Origin: Flaveria trinervia
Lineage: Eukaryota > Streptophyta > Magnoliopsida > Asterales > Asteraceae
Reading direction: 5' to 3'
Length of the DNA: 64,000 nt
NCBI GenBank assembly: GCA_025506515.1
Contig: CM046453.1
Location: 7,834,410-7,898,409, forward strand
In this document: positions 47,795-58,459 of the stretch, piece after piece
How the letters are laid out: each line of letters begins with the position of its first letter
How positions within the stretch are numbered: position 1 is the first letter of the stretch
The notes under the pieces: generated by a model
What the model was told of the DNA's origin: nothing
What the model saw: the letters and a program-made list of their open reading frames with translations, nothing else
Database searches by the model: none
Position numbers and translations under genes: made by a program

Positions 47795-48370
47795 AAATTG
47801 GTCCAACCGGTCCGACCGGTCCGACTGGAATTGAAGGTGTAGCTGAACCGGTTCACATCAATTCGTTTTAGTGGGTTTGACCGGCCGGTTTGTCCTGAAT
47901 TGATGGTCGGACCGGGGGTCAAATCGGATTTTGATATTTTTTTTGGATTAATATTAAGTTTTATATATAGTTATAAAATACACACATGAATTACTTATAT
48001 TGAATTATATGTATAACTATATATATAATAGGATCATGATCATTACAGAACCAATTTTTATTTTTAGAATTAAAAGAACCATTGATTTATATAAATGTAA
48101 ATGACGAGCAATTAATTTACAAATATGTAAGTTAAGGCTCGTGATATTTAGTTGTTTTACTTACACGTATGTTATACACATATGTAAAACAACTCAAGTA
48201 TCATCAGACTTAAATTACATTTTTATAAATCAATGGTTCTTTGTTTCTGAAAATAAAACATGGTTCTTTGTTCTGAAAATAAAACATGGTTATGTAATGA
48301 TCCTAACCCATATAATATCCGACCATTAAACCAGTAAGGCGTTTGGTTCGACGTTCGATCTGGTTCCGAA
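47795..48370. repeat. CCGGTCCGACCGG-type dispersed repeat, interrupted by a MITE
   Basis: CAACCGGTCCGACCGGTCCG (about 47804), GAACCGGTTCAC and GACCGGCCGGTTTG (to about 47960) form a motif-dense left part. A related right part at about 48330-48370 (CCAGTAAGGCG, CGATCTGGTTCCG) follows the MITE at 48031-48309. The parent element class is unknown. Confidence 0.45.
48031..48309. mobile_element. 279-base MITE with long inverted ends, TSD ATATAATA
   Basis: The left end GGATCATGATCATTACAGAACC and right end, read inversely, GGGTTAGGATCATTACATAACC are inverted repeats that continue inward (AGAACCATTGATTTATA on both sides). An 8-base duplication ATATAATA flanks it at 48023-48030 and 48310-48317. An internal 26-28 base tandem unit (GGTTCTTTGTTTCTGAAAAT type) is duplicated near 48233-48290. 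The duplication length fits hAT- or Mutator-type MITEs. Confidence 0.8.
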
Positions 48371-48506
48371 AACATCGTTACTACCTCAATATATATCCTG
48401 TATTTTCACATACTATCACAAGAATGTGTTGTCGTTGATGGTAGATAAAATGTTAAAAATTTGACTAGTCTACAAGAAGCGTTAAAGAGTTGATCCTCGT
48501 GAAACC

Positions 48507-49202
48507 TAGGGTTGTTCAAAAAATCCGATATCGAATCCAAATAAATCGATCTGAATCCTTATTCGGATATTCGGATCGGATCTAATCTGAATCCGAATTT
48601 CTTATTCGGATTTCGGATCGGATTTCGGATATTACAATTTTTTTATTCGGGTTATTCGGATTATTCGGATATCCAAATAATCCGAATAAAACTTCAACTA
48701 TATTTATAGCCTAGAACTCATTACTCAACTATCTATTATGTTTTCAACTCAATACACATGAATATTTACACATTTTAGTGATAATCTTTAATATTTATGT
48801 AATAATTGACTGTCGTTCTAAATTAGATATTCTAATTTTCGTGTTTCATACAATAACCTATTATGTTTTTATTTTGAATTTGTGTGCACTTCATTTTTTT
48901 AGTTTTATATTTTTTATTGTGATTTTCAACTTATAAAAAATTAAAAATTAAAAATTAAAAAATTAGGAAAAAAAACAAAAAAACAAAAAAATAAAAAATT
49001 GTTATTTGGTTTATTTGGATAAATTCGGATGTTATCCGAATCCGATTCAAATTGAATTCGGATAGATTCGGATCGGATAGAAAATTCCTTATTCGGATTG
49101 GATCGGATTTAGGATAGGGTCCTGAAATTTTCAAAATTTGAATAATCCGATCCGAATGATCCGATCCGAATAATCCGTTATCCGATCTGATAAACACCCA
49201 TA
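48507..49202. mobile_element. CGGAT-rich MITE-like element
   Basis: The left end TAGGGTTGTTCA and right end, read inversely, TATGGGTGTTTA are short inverted repeats of hAT type. Flanks GTGAAACC (48499-48506) and GTGGAAAC (49203-49210) resemble a decayed 8-base duplication. Both ends are filled with ATTCGGAT/ATCCGAAT motifs (48540-48690; 49015-49195), and the middle is AT-rich. No transposase is present. Confidence 0.6.
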
Positions 49203-49210
49203 GTGGAAAC

Positions 49211-50511
49211 ATTGGTGTTAATTTTCCAACCATGAGTAGATCACAAAACAAAACTAATTATAAAGGAGAGCTATATTTCATGGTGGATATCCAAATAAAG
49301 CTAAAGAGGACAATGTTCGTATTTGATGCATTAACTCCTTATTACGATCGTGCTTATGAAAATAACTTTAAGTAAATGAGATTAGAGTTGAGCAAAGTGC
49401 ATAATTATTTTATATTTGATGTTTTTAACTCATTATAATGAAAAATGTATTGGGTTTATTTGGTGTATTTAACTTTTGTGCAACTAATATTCTGATTTAT
49501 AATTTTCAAACGTATATTATAAAGTAGACAACCACTTCTAATATTATTTATGGGATGAAAGCGTTTAGGGTCATGATTCATCATAGTAATGAGGAAATGA
49601 GTTCATACATCAATAAAGAGGAGTGCCAAATCAATTAGGAAAATTATTATGTAATTAACCTTATCTAGGGGAGTATTATCGCGCGTTGTACAAGAAATCT
49701 TAAAATTTGGATAAAAACATAAATCGTAATTCAAAATCCCGTATCCGGACCCGATTAATCCGAACCGCGGTTTCACCCTAAACCTAATTACTTCTGTATT
49801 TGAATAACTTGTAACCCACTAAACCAATTGTTATTTGGGTCGGCTTTCTCCTAGACTTTTAAACATAAAAGCTCAAATAACCTGAACTAATTAACCCGAA
49901 TAAACCGATTGTTATAATGAACACTAATAACTTGTATTTAATATTGATTATCTTAGATAAATAAAACATAATTAAAAAATAAAATAAAAGGGGCACAAGT
50001 TTTAATTATAATTTTATGTTCATTACATGTATTTGTTTAAAACTAATTCAAAATAATTATATTGTTTGTATTCGTTAGTTGAAAGAATATCTTCGTTCAA
50101 GTGCTTTTTTTAAACAATGCTAAAATCATAACCGAAACCTGGCACAATTATACTTAAAACCGATTGACCCGACCCCAATCTACCCGAATGTTGTTAGGAT
50201 AGGTTATTAGATGAATTTATATGGGTAGAGCTCCAACTAATCCACTCAAAACCTGATTAAATTATTGGAACAACACCTCTGTAAAGGAGGGTTTAAGGAA
50301 GGGACTTGTGGACCACATGTTACTATGTTAATGTATAATACTATTTATTTCCATTCCCTTTTGATAATAGTGTAATTACACATTATGACACCAATTTTAA
50401 ATGGCCTTTGAGCTTATTTTTATTTTTCTATGGTATCACAAACGTATTTAATGGCAAAACTCTAGAGATCTCGTTAAGAACACACCAATTTTTTTTTTGT
50501 GATTAAGAACA
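49211..50511. other. Intergenic sequence
   Basis: No gene is seen. A patch at 49730-50260 repeats CCCGAATAAACCGA-like phrases and may be another old repeat. A 16-base direct repeat TTAAGAACACACCAAT occurs at 50474-50489 and 50503-50518, separated by a T-rich 13-mer, just before and into the SINE head. Confidence 0.5.
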
Positions 50512-50785
50512 CACCAATGAGTTCTAGATCAACTGGTTTAGAATGAGGCACTCTATAATTTTCTAAAGTGAAAGTCATGGGTTGGAGTCTCATTAGGTGC
50601 AATGTGTTCCTGGTAGGTCAATGGTTTTACCACAGTGGGCCTTTTGGTGGTGGGTTTTCCTTGGAATGGTGGGCAATCCAGGTCACCAAGTGCTGTATGT
50701 GTTTGCGGGCGTGGGTAGCCTTTTGCCATTGAGTTTACCCGGGTGACCGGGCTTAAAAATTATTCGTTGACCGTTCAAAAAAATA
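50512..50785 (+). mobile_element. tRNA-derived SINE, copy 2
   Basis: It is homologous over its whole length to the copy at 8925-9196. Shared landmarks are the A-box-like TAGATCAACTGGTTTAGA, the B-box-like GGGTTGGAGTCTC, GGTTTTACCACAGTG, CTTGGAATGGTGGGC and CCCGGGTGACCGGGC, then an A-rich tail. I could not find a clean target duplication. Confidence 0.8.
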
Positions 50786-51519
50786 ATTACAAACACGAAA
50801 TTACTAATGAATTCAAAACTTTCGTAATATATATCGGTAGAGCTTAAATAAAAACTAATAGAAACAGTGAACACCAATAAACCAAATCTTAACTATTGAT
50901 TGTATTAGGATCAATGTTTTATATTTTCTTTAAATAAAAAATAGAGGATTGTACTTTTATGGAACTATATTACTAAAAGTCAAAAAGAGTATTTGGATCA
51001 TTTTCCTATCTATTTCGAATTTGACTTTTCTTATACCAACAACCACGGCACATCATAATACCCATTCGGTAATCTCTCTCTCTTTCTCTAAAACTAAATT
51101 TCTTTTCATTATATATTTTCTCTCTCTAAAATATGAAACACAAAAGAGAGAACAAGAGAAAATTAAAAGTTGGAAGTTTTCATTGGTGACAGACCATCAT
51201 CTAAAGCGGTGAGGCGACAACGGTGGCTAGTATTTTGTTGTGTTTAAGTTTAGGTCTGGGTTTTTCCATTGTACGTGTTCAAGTTTACATCAACGCCACC
51301 GGTGGTTGATCACCATCTACGGTGGCGATGATGATGGTCATGGCGGTGGTCGTGACAATGATAACGGTGATAGTGGTAGCAGTGGTTGCAAGAACAACAA
51401 CCATCTTGGTGATGTTTTTTCAATGAACTAAAACATTCTTTTTTAAAATATTGTTTAGATCTATTTTTTATATATGTTAGATCTATTTATACTAGATTTT
51501 TTGAATACAAATGAGTTTT
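50786..51519. other. Intergenic sequence with CT- and GGT-rich patches
   Basis: CTCTCTCTCTTTCTC near 51070-51085 and GGTGG/GATGATGG patches near 51300-51390 are low-complexity. Short ORFs here have no family signal. Confidence 0.5.
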
Positions 51520-52260
51520 TGTTAGGATCGTGTACTGGACGAATACTAACAAATTTACGCGTATACCGTATCAAATAGTGCGGAATCCTATTTGATTGGC
51601 GATCCAATCAGTGAGAACGCACGTAGAATCAATTAAAAATTGAATCTAAACGTTAAGAACGATTAACAATTGATCTACTACGATCTATGAAGTTGGAACA
51701 GGTTGCTAGAGGTCTCTGGACGGCTAGGGTACGCTGGGTATCGAATTATTCAAAGTGTCTCGTTTTTTCATGATTTAAGTGGTATTTATAGGTTAGGGTT
51801 TCTCAATCGTGCAACTGGAACATTTGCATGGTTCAGTCGCGCGATTGAGTCATGCAGTTGATCCATTCGCACGACTGAATGTTCAGTCATGCGACTGAGC
51901 CAATATTATGTTACAATCAAGCGACTGATCCAGTCTCCTGGTTCATTCGTACGACTGGTTCATTAGCATGAAGTTGTTCATGCGTATGGTCCATTAGCAT
52001 GGGCCAATCGCATGAGAACTTCATATGATTAAGTTTGAATATGTTTCATAATCATTAATTGACTTAGATTTATTCAAATAATCACAAAACCTATATAATT
52101 AATTCAATAAACGTTATTACATACCAACCAATAAAATATTCAACATTATAAGCACAACCACACATTGTATTTCATTAAGTACCCGTTCAATTACATAGGT
52201 GTAAGACAATACCGACATATTACATTAAGTTCAGAAACTAGGGACACATGTATCTACAAA
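51520..52260 (-). repeat. 3' LTR of Sirevirus copy 2
   Basis: On the minus strand it runs TGTAGATACATGTG to CGATCCTAACA, 741 bases, homologous to 4710-5423. It has the same CAGTCG array (about 51820-52020) and a TATA-like box (revcomp of GGTATTTATAGG, about 51780). The purine tract CAAATGGGAGTT precedes it at 52261-52272. Confidence 0.9.
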
Positions 52261-52930
52261 CTCCCATTTGGACCTAGTTTCATCTAATGTCTTGCATCTT
52301 TCATAAGTTCCTCAAACTTCTTGTACTTCTCTTCTCTTGTGACTCCTGTGTGTATCTCAAAAGCAAAACAAAGTCGTATCACATTCTGAAATTATAGAGC
52401 TTGTACAATATCTTGAGAGTCATAGAACAGTGGCCACTTGTATAATGTATAGACATCATCAGCAGACAAGTTTGTAAGCCACATTGGGTCAAACACCCTG
52501 ATGGTTTCCATTATGCCATTCTTGTTTAATACTATGACTGCCTCTTCTGTCCTCCAATCATAGTACCACCATTTGAAGTGTGAAGTGAAGTCCTGTGGCA
52601 TTTCCCGTAAAGGGATCTTAGACATTGTGCGTGGAGGACTCCATTCAACACTATTTTCGGTTTTCTAGTTATGGCATCAACCTCAGACCGTCTGATATAC
52701 CTCGTTGGTTGTTGAGGTTTGAAGTTGACCTATCTGGTGTGGTACTCTCTCTTTAAAGCTGCTTCAAACCAGCCTGACGTTTTGCGTGGGTCAGCGTATA
52801 GCAATTTCAACTTTGCTAACTGGTTAAGCTCAAATCCAGGAAGAGTCTTCAGGTTATGTGGAAACCTGAAGTACTCAATCCCTTTCTCATGTTTAACTTC
52901 ATAAACGTTGAGATCTTCAAAATACGCCCA

Positions 52931-55486
52931 TGTCACACCCCCGCTAAGAGCGGAAACACGGGGTTGCGACGAGACGGGAATCGTCATAACACATGGTAAG
53001 CGATAGAGATGCAATAATAAAATGATGACAAGCGTGTCACGACGACGCCCGAGAACAAGGGGACTTGTGTCGTGTATAGTCGATGTTCACGACAACATAG
53101 CCATATGCATAACAGAATAAGCGATTTACATGATCACATGAAGATGAAATTGTAATGTAATTTCCCACAACCCGGGAACAAGTTTCAAAAGATTGTAATT
53201 GTTTACACAGTTCAACATTGTTCAAAATAACTGTTTGTCAAACATGTTTAGTCCAAAAATGCACCCTAGGGTCTCCACTAAGGCAGCACACCTAGAACCT
53301 CAGCTAGCTTGATCACCTGAAAAGATATGCTCAAAATGGTCAACAAAATTGTTGGTGAGCTCGCAGGTTTAAGAAATAAAAGTGTAAGTAATGCTGTATA
53401 AAGTAAATGATATGGAATACCGTGAATACAGTTATATACACAAGTAAAATCACATGACATGAGCTTTGCAACCAAACCTAGCGACGTACACAAAGAAATT
53501 GTCGGCGTATATTCACCCAAGACCCGTACCTGGCTATTGTTGGTACTAACTAGTATACCAACACGAGGGTGGGGGTGTCAACCCAGTAGTACTACCAATA
53601 CCTAACCGTCGGTTCCCACAATGGAATTAAATAGTTGCAAAGATAGAACCACACAGCAGACCCAAGCATGTATCAGATAAGTACTTGCAACACAGTATCA
53701 CGTTGATTCCTTGTATGAAAAATTGTATGTATGTTGTACAGCATAGAAAACGGGCGAGCATACTTTTCCCCCATGTTTGTAAATGTTTGTAAAATAGTAT
53801 AAGCATAAAAAGGGGCCACGAAACTCACATGTTAAGTAGTAAGTGTGAAAGGTCGAGATTTCCAATAGTTGAATGCAATGATCGGTCAAACACCTATTGA
53901 CAGTTATGGTCAAGCATTAATGACATGTATAAAGCGTATAGTAATGTTTGGTCGGTTCGGGTTGTATCGGTTCGGTCGTGGGTGGCACACACACACAAGC
54001 GGACACACGTATCAGATCTTATGTAGATCCAAGTACTACGAGTAGTCGTCATTGCTTATGACATCCTTGTAAAGATCTCATCGTTATGAAAGATGACACT
54101 TGTTAAGTATTTGCAGTTTCAAATGGGTTGTCGGTAATTGTAAAATGTTAGGTTTATTTCAATTGAAATAGTATGTGCATGTTGATAGCGTTGACCTTAA
54201 TCTTTGGGATCAAGCAATGACACCTTACTGATGTTGCCTTATCATCATCAGACGTTCAAGGAAATTCACACTCATCATCAGTCACACAACAGGACTAGAC
54301 GCTCGACCCACGTTCCATTCGTACGAATCAACCTTCAATCGTGCGAATTAGCTACTTTCGTGCGATTGAACCTTCATTCGTGCGATTGGACTCAGTCGCA
54401 CCACACAACACACACATTCGCACGACCCAACCTCCATGCGCACGAATCAACCCTCAATCGTGCGAATTAGCTACTTTCGTGCGATTGAACCTTCATTCGT
54501 GCGATTGGACTCCAGTCGTGCGAAACACGCACAATCACATACACTCAGTCGGTCACCTGACTCAATCGCACACAATCACCCAGTCGCACGACTCAGTCGC
54601 ACGACATGCCTAGTCGCACAACTCAGTCGCACGATTGACTTAGACGCATGATTCAGTCGCACGACTCACTCAGTCGCACGGCTCAATCGCATGACAGACC
54701 CAGTCGCCTGAACTGTAGAATCGCGACTGCGGTCGGGCTGAGCAGCCCCCGAGCTGCTCTAGCGCGGGTTTTATACCACGAGGACCTCCAGAAACACTCA
54801 ACAAACATACACAAACATGAAACACAAGCAGAAAGACCTCACACACACCCACTCGACCTCATGTGCTCGGATGAACCCGAGCACCCGAAACCCTAGAAAA
54901 CGCAGCAGTAAAACCGAACCAAAAACGGGTTGAACAAGGTTGTCTACCTGCTAGGAATGCGTATACACGATGATAACCAATATTTGGCAGTGAAAACGCG
55001 ACAAACGTGACGATTTTTGGTGTTAGATCGAGAGAGAAAGTGGAGAAAATGTTGAAGGTGAAGAAGATGAAGATGAGGATAAATAGCTGGGAATGGGGTT
55101 TATATACCCAGCCCAGGTTGCAAAATTACAAGTTTAGTCCCTGCACTTAACCCTCGAGTTTCCCAAAAATTTGTTTCGGTTGATTACGATCTTAAAATGT
55201 TCGTTATATTATGGTTAAAAGCGTGTTTAATGGCATTTGATAGCCTAAAATGGTTTTATTAATGACAATGATCGAAATTAAAAATGATATATTTGGTGGT
55301 GATGGTGATGAAATTTATAAAAGTTTTATGCTTAACACACGTTCTCGAAGGAAGTACAGGCACAAGGGAAAAGATAAACAGACATGATTCCTTAAAGCAG
55401 GAGTTCATGAAGAAAAGGAAGATTAATTAAAAATATTTCCATGTTATTTATGTCGTTCAACGGACCTTAAGGTGACGGATGTCACA
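52931..55486 (-). mobile_element. Tekay-like solo LTR, TSD GCCCA
   Basis: The plus strand starts TGTCACACCCCCGC and ends GGATGTCACA, with perfect GCCCA duplications at 52926-52930 and 55487-55491. Removing it rejoins the env-like frame (AWAYFEDL). The minus-strand ends TGTGACATC and GGGGGTGTGACA agree with the Tekay LTRs at 19024 and 58460. Length is 2556 bases. It holds a CAGTCG/TCGTGCGA array. Confidence 0.92.
54316..54720. repeat. CAGTCGCACGACT array with a tandem duplication inside the solo LTR
   Basis: TCGTGCGAATTAGCTACTTT occurs in two nearly identical units of roughly 70 bases (about 54340-54402 and 54448-54513), a period near 107. After them, CAGTCGCACGACTCAGTCGC and close variants continue to 54710. 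This is the vocabulary of the Sirevirus arrays at 1005-1290 and 4960-5155. Confidence 0.85.
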
Positions 55487-56325
55487 GCCCATGCTATGAT
55501 TTTGCCCGACACCTTGTGATGTTTCTTTACTTTGTATAGCTTGGTGTAGACAGTTGACGTTGAAGCACTGCGTTGGGCCCTTATTTCTTCAAAGCATGTA
55601 GCCCACTCAACCTTTATGATATTGACTTTAGCTTCCGAGGCTTGGGCCTTATCTTATTTCTTGTCAGACTCTTGTTCCATTTTATCCAGAGTCTCAAAAG
55701 TTTCACTGACAAGATTTTCGCCCAGATTGGAAACGACATTACCCTCAATGTCAGTGTACTCTGGATAATGTTGTTCCGTGACATCTTCAATCTCGATCTC
55801 ATCAACGTCGTTGAGCTCGTCGTCACTTTCCACATGGACTGTTAGAGCATCTTTCATGATCTCATCAGGCTTGAGTCGGAACATTTCAGCAAGTTGCTCG
55901 TCGGTGAGATCATGGATTATCTCTCCTTCTTCAGGAGTGTAATTCATTGATCTCCTGACTATTCCCTACAGATCAAGAATCATTGTGAGCTGAGTCTTGA
56001 TCTGTTGGAGGGGAGCAACATCATATTCATCTCTTTGATAATTGGATCTGCTTGATTAATACATAGAACACAACAACCATTAGTCAACAATCAAAGAAGT
56101 AAACATCAATAATCAAAATATAAACATTATATACATTAGTTTGATACAATATTCAGTTACATATGATTTTAAATAACATAAACAACTAAGCATTACTCTT
56201 GTCTTGAGCTTTCTTGGTCCTATTTTCACTTGCAGATGTGGCACCCGCAGCAGAAGTATCATCATCTCCTTCATCGTCATCATCAACATCATCACCAGCA
56301 TCAGTATCATCCCCTTGATCATCAC

Positions 56326-56363
<38 letters not shown>

Positions 56364-58265
56364 CTGTCATCATCATCACCATCATCTCCATCTCCTTCTC
56401 TGATCTTTAGTGGCTCATCCTTTGATCCTTTGAGCCTCAGCATGATGGTCTTGTTGGTTGCCTCCAACTCCTCTATCCGTTTTGCTGAATGGACATGTTG
56501 CTCCTAGAGTTGGGACATCTTTGAGCTTTGAGAAGCCATCTGCTGTGCTTGCTGCTCTATCAGCTATGCCTGCTGAGATATCTGCTGAGATTGTGCAGCA
56601 GTAAGTTCTACTAGCTGACGAATCTTGGTAGTCTTCTTGTCATCGGATGCCAACAGCTTCAGCATCATACGGTTCAGTGCTGAGAGCTGTTCCTCTACCC
56701 CACTGGAGGTAGAGAGGATCCAGATGGAAAGGAGGGATAAGATGACGGTCCTGTCTAGTGGCTAGTGGTGGTGGTGGCAGTGGTGAAGATTGGGGGTGGT
56801 ATAGATGAAGGTGGTGGTGGATGAGCTGTAGTGGAGGTGGATTGTATGTGGGTAAATGGTGGAGTGGGTGTGGTAGTTATGGTGGTGGGAGGAATGGTGG
56901 TAGTGGTGATAGTAGGTGGAGTGGTGGTAGTAGTGGTGGTGGTGATAAATGTCATCCTCCTCCTCCTCTTCTTCTTCAGTCCGTGAGGCTGAGCCATCCA
57001 TTTCTTCCTCGAGCCCCTCGAGGTGGATGCTCCCCCAGGGACGCTGCTGGGCTGAACGGGAGTATAACTAGGATCAGTATCAGTCTCCCTAGACTCGCCA
57101 GGGCGTCCACCAACCTCCCGAATACATCGGTTGGTGGCGACCACCCTGCTCCCTACAGTACGAGTCAAGGGCTCCTCGTCTGTCTTTTCCTCCTCATCAA
57201 GACGAAAATCCTGATGGAACCTTGCTGCCTCTGTTCCACCTTGGGTGGATGTTGGAGATGCTATATCAGTAGTGGGGGCCCTCAATTGAGTGGGCCCTGC
57301 ATCTCCATCATCACCGCTGTCATCGTCATCGGAGTCATCTTCAGGTAGCTCAAGTTGCTCGACATCCGAATCACTGTCTGCGTGGCGCCATTTACGCCTC
57401 CCTTGCACCACGTAATCAACCTTGGCCAGATGGCTGATAAGTCTCTTCACCGGGGGTTTGATCTGCTTTCCCCGGTAGACCTTCATACGACCTAGTGTCG
57501 TATCATCCATGATCTCCAACGACACAACGTCGTGGCTCTCTTTAGGCAGTGTGGGCAGCTTCTCATCAAAAATCATCTGAAGAAACCTAGGGTACATGCA
57601 GAAACCCTCTTTGCCCTTCGCCTCCAGATTCTTTATCAAGTAAGAGAATATCATGCTTGAGAAGTTGAAAGGGTGGTTTAGTACTAGTGCCACGTAGGCA
57701 TTTTGAATCTGGTCTGAAAGATCATCAAACCCACCCCTTTGCGAAGCCAAGCACTTGAGGATGACATGTGCCAAGTACTTGTACTGGGGACACAGGTTGC
57801 TCTTATTGAGCACACTTGCATTAATATCCCCAACGTACTTCATCCTCAAGAAGCACCCTCTCACAGTCAGCGGGTGAAGTCTGGTAGGGTGGTCTGCATC
57901 ATCATCCAACCAAGTACACGCCGAATATCCTCAGCAGTGACCTTAATCTCCATCCCAAAAATAGAGCTCCTGATGCTGTATGGCTCATGAGAGCGGTCAA
58001 CCGATGCCCCATCCCAGAAGGCCTGCTGAATAGACCTGTAGGGAGTGCATGGTGTGGATATAGCCTTGTAGATCCTGGATCGCTTAAGGAATGCGATAAT
58101 CCCCGCAAACTCGGCGCCATTCCGAGTAGTGGCATCTAAATGAGCACATATGTTGTGCTTGGGGTTGATGGACCACCTGTCAACCATCAATCTGTAACAC
58201 AAGACACGTAGACATTAGATAACCACACAACACAAATCAGTTCTAATTAACCTGTTTGAATTCAT

Positions 58266-58455
58266 TCTGGTTCATTCATGCGAATGAACCATGCGACTGC
58301 GTTCAGTCAGTTGACCTGGCATGCAACTGGATTCAGTCGGGTGACTGAGCAGGCGACTGAGTTCAATCGGTTGACTGAGCCTGCGATTGGTTCAGTCGGC
58401 CGACTGAGCTCATTCGTATTATCCATTTGACCGATTGAGCCATTCAACCAGCTCA
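58266..58455. repeat. CAGTCG-type array of Sirevirus copy 2
   Basis: It is the counterpart of 1655-1870 on the opposite strand, with shared phrases such as GCGATTGGTTCAGTCGGCCG. It is cut at 58459 by the Tekay insertion. Confidence 0.85.
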
Positions 58456-58459
58456 ATCG

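Larger units (their letters stand above)
52276..58187 (-). pseudogene. Env-like ORF, copy 2, split by a solo LTR
   Basis: The start at 58187 follows a splice-acceptor-like TGTGTTACAG. Residues run through SINPKHN, HLDATTRNGAEFAG, VTAEDIRRVLGW, then after a frameshift near 57,890 RGCFLRMKYVGD, LAHVILKCLAS, KNLEAKGKEGFCMYPRFLQ (about 57,600) and YRGKQIKPPVKRL. An acidic part, a Thr-rich part (about 56,860-56,960), a coiled-coil-like part and a poly-Asp stretch (56,275-56,400) follow. A stop at about 56,190 ends this frame. A second frame with TPEEGEIIHDLTDEQ (about 55,940) runs to AWAYFEDLNVYEV, interrupted at 55,486/52,931 by the solo LTR. The C-terminal part ends near 52,392. It is the better-preserved N-terminus of the family. 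Its function is unknown, and no signal peptide or membrane segment is seen. Confidence 0.8.
51520..58459 (-). mobile_element. Sirevirus copy 2 (same family as 0.8-5.4 kb), interrupted and truncated
   Basis: On the minus strand it carries the CAGTCG array, the env-like ORF, the purine tract and 3' LTR of the family seen at 0.8-5.4 kb. A Tekay solo LTR (52931-55486) sits inside it, and a Tekay element starting at 58460 removes or displaces its 5' part. No pol is visible. Confidence 0.8.

Noticed and set aside
51240..51431. Small Gly/Asp-rich ORF
   Set aside because: It is low-complexity GGTGG/GATGATGG sequence without homology.
54316..54720. CRISPR-like spaced repeats
   Set aside because: The repeats vary in length and spacing, lie inside an LTR with a TSD, and the genome is a plant.
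56821..57348. 175-residue Gly/Ser-rich ORF on the plus strand
   Set aside because: It lies antisense to the Thr- and Asp-rich part of the env-like ORF, which has family homologues at 2.5-3.1 kb.
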